Shown: positions 19,548 through 29,220, counted from the first letter of the stretch. The stretch: 64,000 bases of DNA from Candidatus Thiodiazotropha sp. (GCA_023838465.1 JAIVEQ010000009.1:1-64000), one strand, 5' to 3'. Notes: generated by a model from the sequence alone, not told the origin. Made by a program: numbers and translations.

Positions 19548-20041
19548 CACTCTTCTCCTTTATTGTCCTTGTTGTCAATAAAGCCCTCAAGATCTTCCAG
19601 GGTTACGGGACCTACCTGGCGAGCAACCAATTCACCCTCAGGATTGACTAAAAATGATGTGGGTAGTCCAGGTACTCTACCCAGTTCCGTTCGAGCAGTT
19701 GGTTTGGTCAACAATATTGGATAGCTGAGAAACTGCTCGTCGACAAAGGCCTTCAATCGCGGCATTTCAATGCGTTCCATAGCTACACCCAACACGACAG
19801 CATCATTGTCTTTATGATTATTATGAAAGACTTCCAGTTCTGGCAGCTCTTCCCTGCAGGGTGGACACCAGGTTGCCCAATAGTTAACCAACACCCACTT
19901 TCCGCGGTAGTCAGAGAGACGATAATTTTTACCATCCAGCCCCTGCAATTCGAAGTCAACCTGTTCAGCCGCTGCCGATATTGAAAGGAGCAACAGTACA
20001 CAGGGTATGAGTGCACGCTGCAGTGGGCTTACATGGGGCAT
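19547..20041 (-). CDS. TlpA-family thiol-disulfide protein (ResA-like)
   Basis: First gene of the four-gene minus-strand operon. A 164-residue exported thioredoxin-fold protein: signal peptide ending ISAAA, TlpA/ResA core with WATWCPPC (Cys59, Cys62) and the LPTSFLVNPEG cis-Pro loop. Proteins of this type keep periplasmic cysteines reduced, for example in c-type cytochrome maturation, which fits the multihaem cytochrome biology seen elsewhere in the window. The ATG at 20041 has GGAG 6 bases ahead. An apparent 43-residue N-terminal extension comes from a structured leader and is not believed to be translated. Confidence 0.9.
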   Translation of the reverse strand: MPHVSPLQRALIPCVLLLLSISAAAEQVDFELQGLDGKNYRLSDYRGKWVLVNYWATWCPPCREELPELEVFHNNHKDNDAVVLGVAMERIEMPRLKAFVDEQFLSYPILLTKPTARTELGRVPGLPTSFLVNPEGELVARQVGPVTLEDLEGFIDNKDNKGEE

Positions 20042-20108
20042 ATTTATCTCCGCTGACGGTCGGTGGTCAATTCTTTTATACTCGTACTCTTTATAAAGAG
20101 CACTATGG

Positions 20109-20164
20109 GACGGTAGTTTATCAACATTTCCCTTTCGGGATGCTCCCGTAAAACTATCACCGTC
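20109..20164 (-). promoter_or_regulatory. Structured leader of the tlpA operon
   Basis: On the minus strand, 68-123 bases before the tlpA start, GACGGTgatAGTTT pairs with AAACTACCGTC to close a stem. Inside it the segment GGGA-gca-TCCC-gaaa-GGGA lets TCCC pair with either flanking GGGA, giving two exclusive hairpins. That is switch-like, but I do not recognise a known riboswitch class. Confidence 0.4.
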
Positions 20165-20588
20165 AAGCATACAGGGAACCCTTGTCGGCGTCCCGTAATG
20201 GGTAAAATCTACTATCCAAAATCACGGGTTACTGAGTTTGGCCGTTGTTTCAGACCCCTATTTTCAGGCTAAATTCCTGCTTGTGCAATTCAGGGAAACC
20301 ACCATCTGACTAAAATACCTACCTGCAGTGAGTACACAGAACCACCTCTTCAGCCTCAACAATCAGCATAATTATGCGTGATCAACCAAACAGCAATTAA
20401 TACATAAACGATTGTATTAAATAATATTTATGCCTAATAACTTACCCATCCTGGGCTTTTGGGGATTACGAATAGCTTAGTTCCTAAAATGGCCAATTAT
20501 TTTTAGACCACTGTTCTGCATCTTGATCTGGATGATATAGTTAAAAGATTGGACAACGGTTACAGGGAACCAACGCTAAAGTATTACC
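20165..20588. other. Intergenic region between tlpA leader and the PilZ-like gene
   Basis: About 420 bp, A/T-rich toward the right, with divergent promoters expected. I see no gene, known RNA or repeat in it. Confidence 0.4.
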
Positions 20589-22202
20589 ATGTTTGATTTT
20601 TTCGCCCAACGGAGTACACCCAGGCAACAGGCACTATTTTTTGTGCCTCAGCCCGACCCATTTGAAAATCCGCTGGTTGAAACTGATCCTGAGCGACTCC
20701 GCCAGTGGGCGACGGCTTTGCCATTCGCTGATCAACAACAGCTGGCAGAAAATATCATTACCAGCCTCGGCCGACTCAATCGCTTTCCCGGACAGGTAAG
20801 GAAGCGCCTGGAATTAATGGAGATCTATACCACGCCATCACTTCGGCTGACCCATGGGCTGGTACAACGAAAAGCAGAGGTGTCGATTGGTACAATACGC
20901 AGAGTCATACTGGAGATGGCCTATGGTTACAGCCACATTGCTAACGAATGTATCGGCAACAAGGCCAGTCGGAAACAACTTGACCACCTTGGCCATGCCA
21001 TCTATTACGCCAACAAATACTTCATACTTGACTTCCTCCTGGCCTGTGAAGATTTTGACTGTCGCTCGGGAACGGCTTATCAACAAATATCCAGGTTGAG
21101 AACCTTTGCCGAAGAACAGAAAATCCATCACAACCCCATTGATGACAAAGATCAGGAAAAGCCGGAATATGCCACTATTGCCCACCAGTACAACCGTTTT
21201 CTGTTACTGCTGCTGCTAGACCCTTGTCACCTCCAGGAAGGTGAACCCAGGCTCTGTTTTGAATACCTCAATGCAGTTGCAGGCAAAGCCTCGATCACAC
21301 CGCCAACTGCCAAAACGGAAACGACTGGTCGCTATGTGATAGACCGATTAGGTGATGTCCCCCCTTATCTCTATCATCAGGATTGTCTGGACAACCTGGC
21401 ACAACCCCGATTTACCTTATTCGATCTCAGTCCGGTTAGCCAACAGCTGCATCAACAATTACGGCGCATTGAACGGTCTGATGTGAGAGAAACAGATGCA
21501 TTATCCAACCTGACAAAACAGGAGGCCACCAATCTACTGGCGCGTATGTTGAAAACTTGGCATATCCGGATGAAGCGGGACAGTGAACGTCATAAAACCA
21601 CTGGTCAGGTCATGGCCTGGGTTGGGATTCAATCCATCTACAGCTACCTCACTGGCAAAGATTCCTTGACATCTCACAGTGACGAAGAGATCACCATGAC
21701 CCAACCAGCTGGAATTCAGCATGAAGGAGGGTCTAGTGAAAAATACCAGTTGATGGCCATACGTACTAACCAGAGCCGCTCCGGAGTCGCACTGCGAATA
21801 GTAAAAAACAACTTAAACATGCCACTCATCGGAGAACTCGTATTAATATCCAATCACCAGCAATGCGTAGGAAACGAGTGGAAAATCGGTATCGTTAAAC
21901 GTGCCTTGAATTACCCGGACAATCAACTTGAGTTTGGCCTGCAATTTATTCTTGGAAAAATCGAGCCAATCACCATCCGCTCGATGATTCAACAGCAGAG
22001 TGAGCAACAGACAGCGGATCGCCCCGGTATCTTTATCGACCAAGGACATACTCACCGCAGCTCACTGATTGTACCAAAGCACTTTTTTGTACTTGACCAG
22101 GAGTATCGAGTAGAAGAGATGATTCCAGCGCCTAGCATTACTCCATTGCAGCTTCTGGAGACCACAGCCAGACTCGAACGATATCGCATTAAAAGCATCT
22201 GA
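20589..22202 (+). CDS. Large protein with a C-terminal PilZ-like domain
   Basis: A 537-residue cytoplasmic protein without signal peptide or membrane helices. The first 370 residues are mostly helical and not recognised. Around residues 385-460 the order MAIRTNQSRSGVALRI, GELVLI and IGIVKRALNYPDNQLEFGLQF resembles a PilZ fold, with the NxSxxG motif (NQSRSG) but only a weak version of the upstream RxxxR c-di-GMP motif. A c-di-GMP-linked role is therefore possible, not shown. The protein resembles long PilZ-containing proteins of sulfur-oxidising gammaproteobacteria. Transcribed alone. Confidence 0.65.
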   Translation: MFDFFAQRSTPRQQALFFVPQPDPFENPLVETDPERLRQWATALPFADQQQLAENIITSLGRLNRFPGQVRKRLELMEIYTTPSLRLTHGLVQRKAEVSIGTIRRVILEMAYGYSHIANECIGNKASRKQLDHLGHAIYYANKYFILDFLLACEDFDCRSGTAYQQISRLRTFAEEQKIHHNPIDDKDQEKPEYATIAHQYNRFLLLLLLDPCHLQEGEPRLCFEYLNAVAGKASITPPTAKTETTGRYVIDRLGDVPPYLYHQDCLDNLAQPRFTLFDLSPVSQQLHQQLRRIERSDVRETDALSNLTKQEATNLLARMLKTWHIRMKRDSERHKTTGQVMAWVGIQSIYSYLTGKDSLTSHSDEEITMTQPAGIQHEGGSSEKYQLMAIRTNQSRSGVALRIVKNNLNMPLIGELVLISNHQQCVGNEWKIGIVKRALNYPDNQLEFGLQFILGKIEPITIRSMIQQQSEQQTADRPGIFIDQGHTHRSSLIVPKHFFVLDQEYRVEEMIPAPSITPLQLLETTARLERYRIKSI

Positions 22203-22247
22203 TAGATCATCGATCTATGTAATGAAAAACCAGTAGCTTCTGGGAAG

Positions 22248-23969
22248 CTATCTCAATTCGATTTGAAGGCCGATTCCTAAACCAGCGTCTATAACTGCAC
22301 CAGCTGGCGTATAAACAGCAAAGTATATTGTTTCACCACCTGGTTGTATTGGTAGCCACATGCTATCAAAGGTTAGCCGAATAGGTTCTGCGCTACTGGT
22401 TGGATCAATACTGGTATTTCCCGATGCGCGATCATGTTGATAGCCGGTCGGGGATCTATAAAATGACAACCTGTAAACACCACTGCTGGCAGCTACTAGT
22501 GTGCAGAATCCATACACCCTGAAACGACTGAATCCTTGATTATCTGGGATTCTTACCTCACCATCATTACTCGTTAAGACTGCTGATGGTGCATCATTGA
22601 TCTCCCTGATTATCGCACTTTCTGTCAATATAATGTTATGCCATCCTGCACTAGCTATAGTTTGGTCATTGGTCCTGACTAATGTAACGACATCACTTCC
22701 ACTACCCTCAGTCAAAGGATATGTCCCAAACACATTCACCGAAAATGGGCCAAATACATCATCACCAATCTTGTATTTGATCAGCCAAATGCCATTTGTC
22801 AGTGAAATATTTTGGACTGCACTGATATGCCCGCCTGTTGATGAAGTCAATTGACTGGGTGAGGCTCTGTTCCAAGTTGAAGGCTCTGAACCACCTTCCA
22901 CCCACAGTTTTGTCTCTATTGTCAATTCCGGCCAGAGATCGTTCATCATGGTCAGAAAGATATCATCATTCGATTTATTGACAGCTTCAGAAACATCAAT
23001 AGTTGGTCGTTGCTGATTGGCCCAGTACTTAATACCGTAAATAATATTTGTATCAGCGTATATATTCAGCCACATTGGATATTCCCAGCCCGATAAGAAA
23101 TCCGGATCGACGTCATATCCATCGCCTCCTGCATCAAGTTTGATAGCAGAACGCCATAGCAAATCAAAGTCAGTGAAGTCTCCTAGGCTTCTGATTTTTG
23201 TCAACTCAGGAGTTGCTGCCCGGATAGTTGCATCCGTCTGGAATGCCTTCCATACGCGGCTCATAATGAAGTAATGTCCCAATGAGTTCGGATGAAATCG
23301 ATCATGTGACAGCAAGCCTAACCTCGCTGCTCGGAAGTAGCTGGTATTGATGGTTACATCTGCAAGGTTCTGACACTCTGCATCCAGGGCCTTCCATATG
23401 TTCAGTCTATCTTGCATGGTAGAAGAAATGACTGTCTCAAGCGCTGCGTATTCGGAAGTGTATAAATTAGCATCACCGGGCATGCTGGACGTCTGATGCA
23501 TGAATGGCACACAGTATTTCTTCTTGATATTTTCAGTTGCAACTTTCCCATGGCGTTCTTCGTCATAGGGAATCAATCTCGAATAGAGGATTAGTGCATT
23601 TGGATTATTATCTCTGAAGTGACCATAAAGTGCCTGTGCGTCCGCGATCAGTTCATTCTGTGATCGACTGCCAAGCGCTAGTATTGCATCGTTGATTCCA
23701 AGTTCCACAATGATTACATCTGGGTCAGAGTTACTTGTCAGCTCAACCCTTGTTTCACCCGTTAAGGAATCGACTTCCGACATGGCTAGATGATGTGTAA
23801 CAGCACCTGCTCCCGTATGATAAAACTCAACATTCAGACCTTCGGACTGAAAAGCTCCATTAATAAGATTAATCCATGTCTGCTGCCATGGAAAAACTGT
23901 CTCACTTGCGCCCAGGACTGCAAATCTGGTGGGGATTGTCGCGGCAACAGATCCGTTGACTACTGTCAC
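22248..23969 (-). pseudogene. SGNH/GDSL hydrolase part of a disrupted phage tail-fibre gene
   Basis: The 3' part of a gene split by a small mobile element. It encodes about 573 residues: an SGNH-hydrolase domain with the block I serine in VLGASETVF, the block III asparagine in VELGINDAI and the block V Asp/His in HDRFHPNSLGHY, then beta-rich C-terminal domains like receptor-binding or carbohydrate-binding modules. Joining its first codon (GTG at 23969-23967) to the GTG of the tail-fibre N-terminal part restores one frame across the junction. The open frame continues through the insert to 24089, but those 40 residues are element sequence. An esterase acting on host polysaccharide is the likely original function. 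Confidence 0.75.
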
Positions 23970-24252
23970 TTCCGCTGAGCGCCAAGGAAGGCTGAAAGCC
24001 GAGGCGGTTAGTCCCCGGTAGGCGTGAGGCGAGACTGTAGACCCGTCGTGCCTTGCGCCAGAGGGGATGCAAAGCGAGCATCCGAACACGGCGTCCAGTC
24101 ATTTGGGAACTGACGGCGGAGTGGTCACGAGCTTGCGATGTGATCACGTAGTGTCAGTGACCAGGACCGTCCGGGGCACTAATAGGTTGTCAAAGATCGA
24201 GTGTCTTTTAGGCCTGGGACGCCTAAAAGACATCACGAGATCGAAGACTCAC
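23970..24252 (+). mobile_element. HEARO / IscB-type omega-RNA element without ORF (IS605-like)
   Basis: A 283-bp insert inside a tail-fibre gene. TCAC precedes its left end (23966-23969) and TCAC also ends it (24249-24252), which is how IS200/IS605-type elements sit: a target tetranucleotide at the left flank and a matching cleavage site at the right end. ATGA or GTGA, the complement, is the reported preference of HEARO elements (from memory). On the plus strand the body is rich in stems: GGATGC/GCATCC around 24064-24082, CGTC-AGT/ACT-GACG around 24092-24115, GGTCAC/GTGACC around 24123-24162, and a right-end hairpin. There is no iscB or transposase gene. Class assignment is by eye. Confidence 0.6.
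24206..24233. repeat. Right-end hairpin of the HEARO-like element
   Basis: A strong inverted repeat, TCTTTTAGGC-ctgggac-GCCTAAAAGA, close to the right end of the inserted element, flanked by near-repeats of GATCGA. Subterminal hairpins like this are what the Y1 transposases of IS200/IS605 elements bind, so it supports a mobile origin. Confidence 0.6.
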
Positions 24253-24633
24253 TTGATCTGTCAACTGTTGTGTAATCATTGTCAGCTTATCAAGTGATTG
24301 CTCAATATCAATTGGTGGATAGCCACCTAAACTCTGTAGATCCGTCTCCTGTAGCAGGTCGACAACCCGCTTTAAATGTATCGCCTCACCTATAGGCATG
24401 GGCCCATTTGCGCCAGGGTACTCTATCTCTCCCCCTGGGTTAGGTCCCTGATCAGCATTCAGCCTGACCATATAATCAACCCCCTCCGTCAATATCTCTT
24501 TGTGACCAGCTATATTGGTCCTGGTAACAATAAGCTGCTTAGCATCAAATATAGTGAGGAAGAACGGGAAAATGGTTCTAACACCATCCCCATTGAACGG
24601 GCCTGACTGGCTGGATAGTGTGTGTACTGTCAT
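24223..24633 (-). pseudogene. N-terminal part of a disrupted phage tail-fibre gene
   Basis: Encodes the virion-binding N-terminal domain of a podovirus or T7-type tail fibre (start MTVHTLSSQSGPFNGDG, then FPFFLTIFDAKQLIV, EGVDYMVRLNADQGPNPGGEI, and the closing helix IEQSLDKLTMITQQLTDQV). Codon 128 (GTG, 24252-24250) is the last original codon; the eight residues after it come from the inserted element and end at a stop. The matching C-terminal SGNH-esterase part resumes at 23969. No other phage genes surround it, so it is an orphan fibre, a prophage relic or a tailocin part. It could still be translated as a truncated peptide. Confidence 0.75.
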
Positions 24634-25159
24634 GGGTCAGATCATCCTTTGATTTCACATGAGTACTTTGTAAACGCAAATATGCGGTTATAGCGTATTA
24701 ACTTAGTACCGTATATTTAAAAATGGCTCATTTTATAACCGGCCGATAGTATGTCTAAAAATATAGATGATATAGTGACGAATGTAAGATCGGTACTGTG
24801 AATTCTTGGATCATAATCAATGATGTAATAATTACAATCAATAAACCATACATCAATTATTCAGTTACGACTTAACAAACAATTCCATAAAAGAAGAACA
24901 CAAGAAAAACCATAATATGTGGACGTATAATCAACAACCTTGCACAGTCCAATAGATAAATATTACCATCAGAAGTGACTTCATAATAAGCCGATTGTAA
25001 ATTTGTATTACCCTATTTTTTAGTTGATGGCACATGTAGATTTACTTGAAACTTCCAGATCAACCAAATAACAGCATTCGTATTTCTTGCTATTCTTATC
25101 TTTAGCCTCTCAAACAAGCAGGATATTTTGAGGCAATAATTATTCTGGTCATGATGAAG
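24634..25159. other. A/T-rich intergenic region
   Basis: 526 bp, markedly A/T-rich and unlike the surrounding genes in composition. No gene, RNA or repeat recognised. Together with the tail-fibre gene beside it, the composition fits acquired DNA. Confidence 0.5.
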
Positions 25160-26392
25160 TTACAACAGTTCATCCAATGGATGATCCATCGCCTCTTGCA
25201 GCTTATCATTCAACTGTCCAAGCAAACCTCTCAAGTTATCTGAGACCCCTTCCGTCTGCTGCTTACCCGGCAAAACATACGCATCAGAGCGGTAGAGTTC
25301 TGTTAGCTTGATTTCTCGCAGATCTCTAGCCAACATCCAACCTTTCTCATCTGTATGCAGAACAAAACGCGCTTTTTGCAAGCTGATAAGTATAAACTCC
25401 AATTGCTCTTCAGTAGCGTATTTCACGCACTCCTGTAATTGACGAGTGGTCAGGGGTAAACCGTGGCGTTGAGACTCACGTAGTAACTGCAGGAGTTGTA
25501 CTGCAAGCAAAAACTTGCCTCCCCGCTGCTGCATACTCTCCCGCCAATCTTCCCGGTAGATACTGAGGCAATAGGTAAATTCAGCGCCAAGCAGGGTCAC
25601 CAACTAAGAGAGGTAGATCCAGATCAGAAAAATTGGCACAACTGCCAGAGTCCCATAGATCGCTTCGTAGGTTGGAAAGTTTGTGACATAGAGGGCAAAT
25701 CCCCGTTTTGTGGCCTCGAACAGCAGCGCTGCAATGATACCGCCTGCTATCGCATGGCGCAGCATGACTGAGCGATTAGGGACGAGTGCAAACAGTAGTG
25801 TGAATGCGAGTGCCGAAATCAATATGGGCATCATACTGAGCAGCCTCGATCGTACCATGACCACCGCCTGAGCATCATCAAACAACGGTATCGAGACAAG
25901 ATAGGAGGTCACCCCCACACTGATTGCTATCAGGATCGGGCCTAGTGAAAGAATGGCCCAGTAGACAGTAAACTTGGCAAGCGGTGAACGTTTATTCCTG
26001 ACATGCCATATTGTGTTGAAGGCTTGGTCGATATTGTTCATCAGCAGTAGCGCCACCAGAATCAAAAACAGGAATCCCACCCCAGTTAGCTGTGCCGCCT
26101 TCTGGCTGAAATTCCTGAGGTGCTGCTGTACAGCTTCACCCGCAGCAGGGACGAAGTTCTGAAACAGAAAATTCTCGATCTGCTCTGACATCCGTTCTGA
26201 AGCCGGGAACACAGAGAACAGCGCCAGCATGACGGTCATCAATGGCACCAGAGAAAGCAGGGTAGTGTATGTTAGTGCCGCGACATGCTGAATGCCCCCA
26301 TCTTGCGTAAAATGGTACATTAACAGGCGGATAAAGGGATGAATATGCCGCAGGGGAGAGAATAGGGTTTGGCTGGCACTCGGCTGGTTCAT
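25160..26392 (-). pseudogene. yihY: YihY-family inner-membrane protein, broken by one amber codon
   Basis: A YihY/UPF0761 membrane protein (once miscalled ribonuclease BN). From ATG 26392 (GGAG 7 bases ahead) the first 262 residues carry the family core: HVAALTYTTLLSLVPLMTVM, several membrane helices, LLFALVPNR and IFLIWIYLS. A TAG at 25606-25604 follows, where the family has Trp (IYLSWLV), and the same frame then continues LVTLLGAEFTYCLSIY to a hydrophilic C-terminal domain ending at 25160. One G-to-A change explains the stop. It may be a real nonsense mutation, a sequencing error, or suppressed; a TTG right after the stop could restart the C-terminal part as a 147-residue peptide. Confidence 0.85.
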
Positions 26393-26590
26393 CACTGAAC
26401 TCCATGAAATTATTGCAGCTCAACAGGTCTGCTTGTGGAGCAGTTCTGCCTGTATGGATACAATGGCCGCAAATCACTCTTGTGGCAATGTACCAGTTCA
26501 GATCAGTACCTGTAGCGGTAGTTGCCGGGTACTGACCATATGGAAGGGTAAAACATCCTCCCTATAAAACCCAAGGATAGAACCATTCAC

Positions 26591-26610
26591 CAGCCCCAGC
26601 ATTGGGGCTG
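26591..26610. repeat. Hairpin between yihY and arsC-like gene
   Basis: Perfect 8-bp inverted repeat CAGCCCCA-gcat-TGGGGCTG in the divergent intergenic region, 26 bp before the arsC-like start. No T-run; it may affect translation or bind a protein. Confidence 0.4.
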
Positions 26611-26635
26611 CTAAATAGTTACGAGGCAATACATA

Positions 26636-26983
26636 ATGAGCATTGAGATCTATCACAATACACGCTGCAGCAAATCCAGACAGACCCTTCAGCTTCTTCA
26701 GGAGAATGGTATCAAACCCGATGTGGTGGAGTATCTGAAAACCCCACCGGACAAGGAGACCCTCAAACACATCCTCGACCTGCTGGGACTGGAGCCCAGA
26801 GAACTGATGCGTAAAAAAGAGAATGAGTACAAAGAGCAGCAGTTGGACAATCCGCAACTGAGTCGAGATCAGCTGATTGAGGCGATGATTGCCCACCCCA
26901 AACTGATCGAACGCCCCATTGTGATAAAGGATGGCAAAGCGGTTCTCGGACGTCCACCTGAAAAGATCCTTGATATCCTTTAA
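26636..26983 (+). CDS. ArsC-like (YfgD) reductase
   Basis: A 115-residue glutaredoxin-coupled arsenate-reductase-like protein. The active-site Cys11 lies in YHNTRCSKSRQT, and the C-terminal IERPIVIKDGKAVLGRPPEKIL provides the family Arg and cis-Pro. In E. coli the homologue YfgD lies next to hda, as it does here with wrbA between. There are no other ars genes, so true arsenate reduction is uncertain and a YfgD-type housekeeping role is more likely. Reads into wrbA 60 bp downstream. Confidence 0.88.
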   Translation: MSIEIYHNTRCSKSRQTLQLLQENGIKPDVVEYLKTPPDKETLKHILDLLGLEPRELMRKKENEYKEQQLDNPQLSRDQLIEAMIAHPKLIERPIVIKDGKAVLGRPPEKILDIL

Positions 26984-26989
26984 CTATAG

Positions 26990-27643
<654 letters not shown>

Positions 27644-27654
27644 ACAATAATCAA

Positions 27655-28335
27655 ATGCCCGTTCAATTACCTCTCAGTCTCAACATCAGACCCAGTGTCG
27701 ATTTCGCCAGTTTTATAGCGGGACGTAATGGGGAGGCTATATCCCGTTTACGTTGTAAGCTCGATCCATTCATCTATCTTTGGGGTGAGACAGGCAGTGG
27801 CAAAAGCCATCTGCTGCAGGCATGCTGCCATCAGTCACAAAGTGACAAGGGACAACCTGCCTATCTTCCATTCAAATCGGAGCATGAATTGGAGCCGGTC
27901 ATGCTGGAAGGGCTCGAAGCCTTTTCTCTGGTTTGTCTCGATGACCTGGAAGTACTGGCAGGTCAACCGGAGTGGGAACTGGCCATATTCAACCTCTTCA
28001 ACCTATTACGGGACAGGGGGGCACAACTGATTGTGGCATGCGATCGTCCGCCAGCACAGCTTTCACTACAGCTTGCCGATCTTGCCTCCAGACTGACCTG
28101 GGGGCCCTGCTACCATCTGATCCCTTTAAATGATGACGAACGCCTTGAGTTGCTGATCAGCAGCGCCGAGAAACGCGGTATGACCATGAGCATCGAGACC
28201 GCCAGCTTTCTGCTCCAAAGAACCCCCAGGGACATCCATTTTTTGACCTTGCTTATGGATCGACTTGATCAGGCATCTTTGGCCGCTCAGCGTAGACTGA
28301 CCATACCTTTTGTACGTGAAATCCTGAATCTATGA
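27655..28335 (+). CDS. hda: DnaA regulatory inactivator Hda
   Basis: AAA+ relative of DnaA that, together with the DNA-loaded beta clamp, stimulates ATP hydrolysis by DnaA and stops re-initiation. The 226 residues begin with the clamp-binding QLPLSL at 4-9, then the Walker A WGETGSGKSHLLQA, Walker B VCLDDLEVL, and the sensor and lid segment (DLASRLTWGPCYHLIPLNDDER) without a DNA-binding domain IV, the feature that separates Hda from DnaA. The next gene, bolA, starts after its stop. Confidence 0.95.
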   Translation: MPVQLPLSLNIRPSVDFASFIAGRNGEAISRLRCKLDPFIYLWGETGSGKSHLLQACCHQSQSDKGQPAYLPFKSEHELEPVMLEGLEAFSLVCLDDLEVLAGQPEWELAIFNLFNLLRDRGAQLIVACDRPPAQLSLQLADLASRLTWGPCYHLIPLNDDERLELLISSAEKRGMTMSIETASFLLQRTPRDIHFLTLLMDRLDQASLAAQRRLTIPFVREILNL

Positions 28336-28367
28336 AGCGCTATACTATTAACCCACGAGGTAATGAC

Positions 28368-28688
28368 ATGGCAACAACCCAGAAAACCATTCAACAGAAA
28401 CTCCAGTCGGCTTTCTCTCCTCTACACCTGGAGGTCATTAACGAGAGCCATATGCACAGTGTTCCAGAAGGCGCCGAATCACACTTTAAGGTGGTTGTTG
28501 TCAGTGAAGCATTTAAAGACGAGAAACTGATCAGCCGCCACCGGCAGGTCAACAAAGTATTGGCTGAAGAGTTGCAGGGCGGAATACATGCCCTCTCACT
28601 TCATACCATGACGCCGGAGGATTGGTTCAATCACGGGGGCACTGTCCCAGACTCACCGGCCTGTCTTGGCGGATCAAAGCAGGAGTAA
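28368..28688 (+). CDS. bolA: BolA-family protein
   Basis: A 106-residue BolA protein, matching the 105 of E. coli. BolA proteins act with monothiol glutaredoxins in iron-sulfur handling and as morphology or biofilm regulators. The conserved HSVPEGAESHFKVVVVSEAF and LISRHRQVNKVL segments, with the His that ligates the shared cluster, are present. The ATG at 28368 has GAGG 7 bases ahead; an earlier in-frame ATG at 28332 overlaps the hda stop and adds residues outside the fold. A glutaredoxin-like gene follows 47 bp on, a fitting partner. Confidence 0.92.
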   Translation: MATTQKTIQQKLQSAFSPLHLEVINESHMHSVPEGAESHFKVVVVSEAFKDEKLISRHRQVNKVLAEELQGGIHALSLHTMTPEDWFNHGGTVPDSPACLGGSKQE

Positions 28689-28735
28689 GTACTCCTCAAT
28701 AGGGCCAGCCACTATCTTTTTGGAGGAGGAAATCT

Positions 28736-29068
28736 ATGCTGTACTGGCTTCTAGGGTTGCTTACCCAGCCAGTGAAACGGCCCCAAGAGCAGCAACGGCA
28801 GGTTGACATAGAGACCAGCCGGCTTGCGCTCTACTATTTCCCGTTCTGCCCTTACTGCCTCAAGGTCAATCGAATCATCCGTCGATTGAATCTAAACATC
28901 GAACGCCGGAATGCGTCCTACTTACCCCACTGGTATGATGAGCTTCACAGGGAGGGAGGTAAGGCGCAAACACCCTGTCTGAAAATAGAGCATGATGACC
29001 GGGTGGAGTGGCTGTATGAGTCTGATGACATCATCTGCTATCTAAGACAGCGCTTTTCCAAACAATAG
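28736..29068 (+). CDS. Glutaredoxin-like protein with N-terminal membrane segment
   Basis: A 110-residue protein: a short hydrophobic N-terminus (MLYWLLGLLTQ), then a glutaredoxin/GST N-terminal fold with FPFCPYC (Cys38, Cys41), TPCLKI as the cis-Pro loop and a YESDDIICYLRQRF helix that resembles GST N-domains. GGAGGA precedes the start. It follows bolA and may be its redox or cluster partner, although BolA partners are usually monothiol CGFS glutaredoxins and this one has a dithiol CPYC site. Confidence 0.85.
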   Translation: MLYWLLGLLTQPVKRPQEQQRQVDIETSRLALYYFPFCPYCLKVNRIIRRLNLNIERRNASYLPHWYDELHREGGKAQTPCLKIEHDDRVEWLYESDDIICYLRQRFSKQ

Positions 29069-29145
29069 GTCGATAAGGTTTTTCAGCCGCGCTTTATTAC
29101 CCTGTGATATCCAATAGGCACAACTGTCCGAAATAAGTGTCTTAC

Positions 29146-29164
29146 GGTGGGGCAGGGCCCCACC
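29146..29164. repeat. Hairpin between convergent genes
   Basis: Perfect 8-bp stem GGTGGGGC-agg-GCCCCACC between the convergent glutaredoxin and symporter genes. Without a T-run it is a weak terminator at best. Confidence 0.4.
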
Positions 29165-29220
29165 AATCTCATGAAGAACAAGACAAACACCATTCAAACC
29201 TCGCGGTTAAGTCCTAGTGT

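Noticed and set aside
24000..24230. Group II or group I intron as explanation for the tail-fibre insert
   Set aside because: I could not find a convincing domain V or the group I core, and the TCAC/GTGA junctions with a subterminal hairpin fit an IS605/HEARO-type element better.
22248..24633. Diversity-generating retroelement acting on the tail-fibre gene
   Set aside because: There is no reverse transcriptase, no accessory gene and no template/variable repeat pair nearby.
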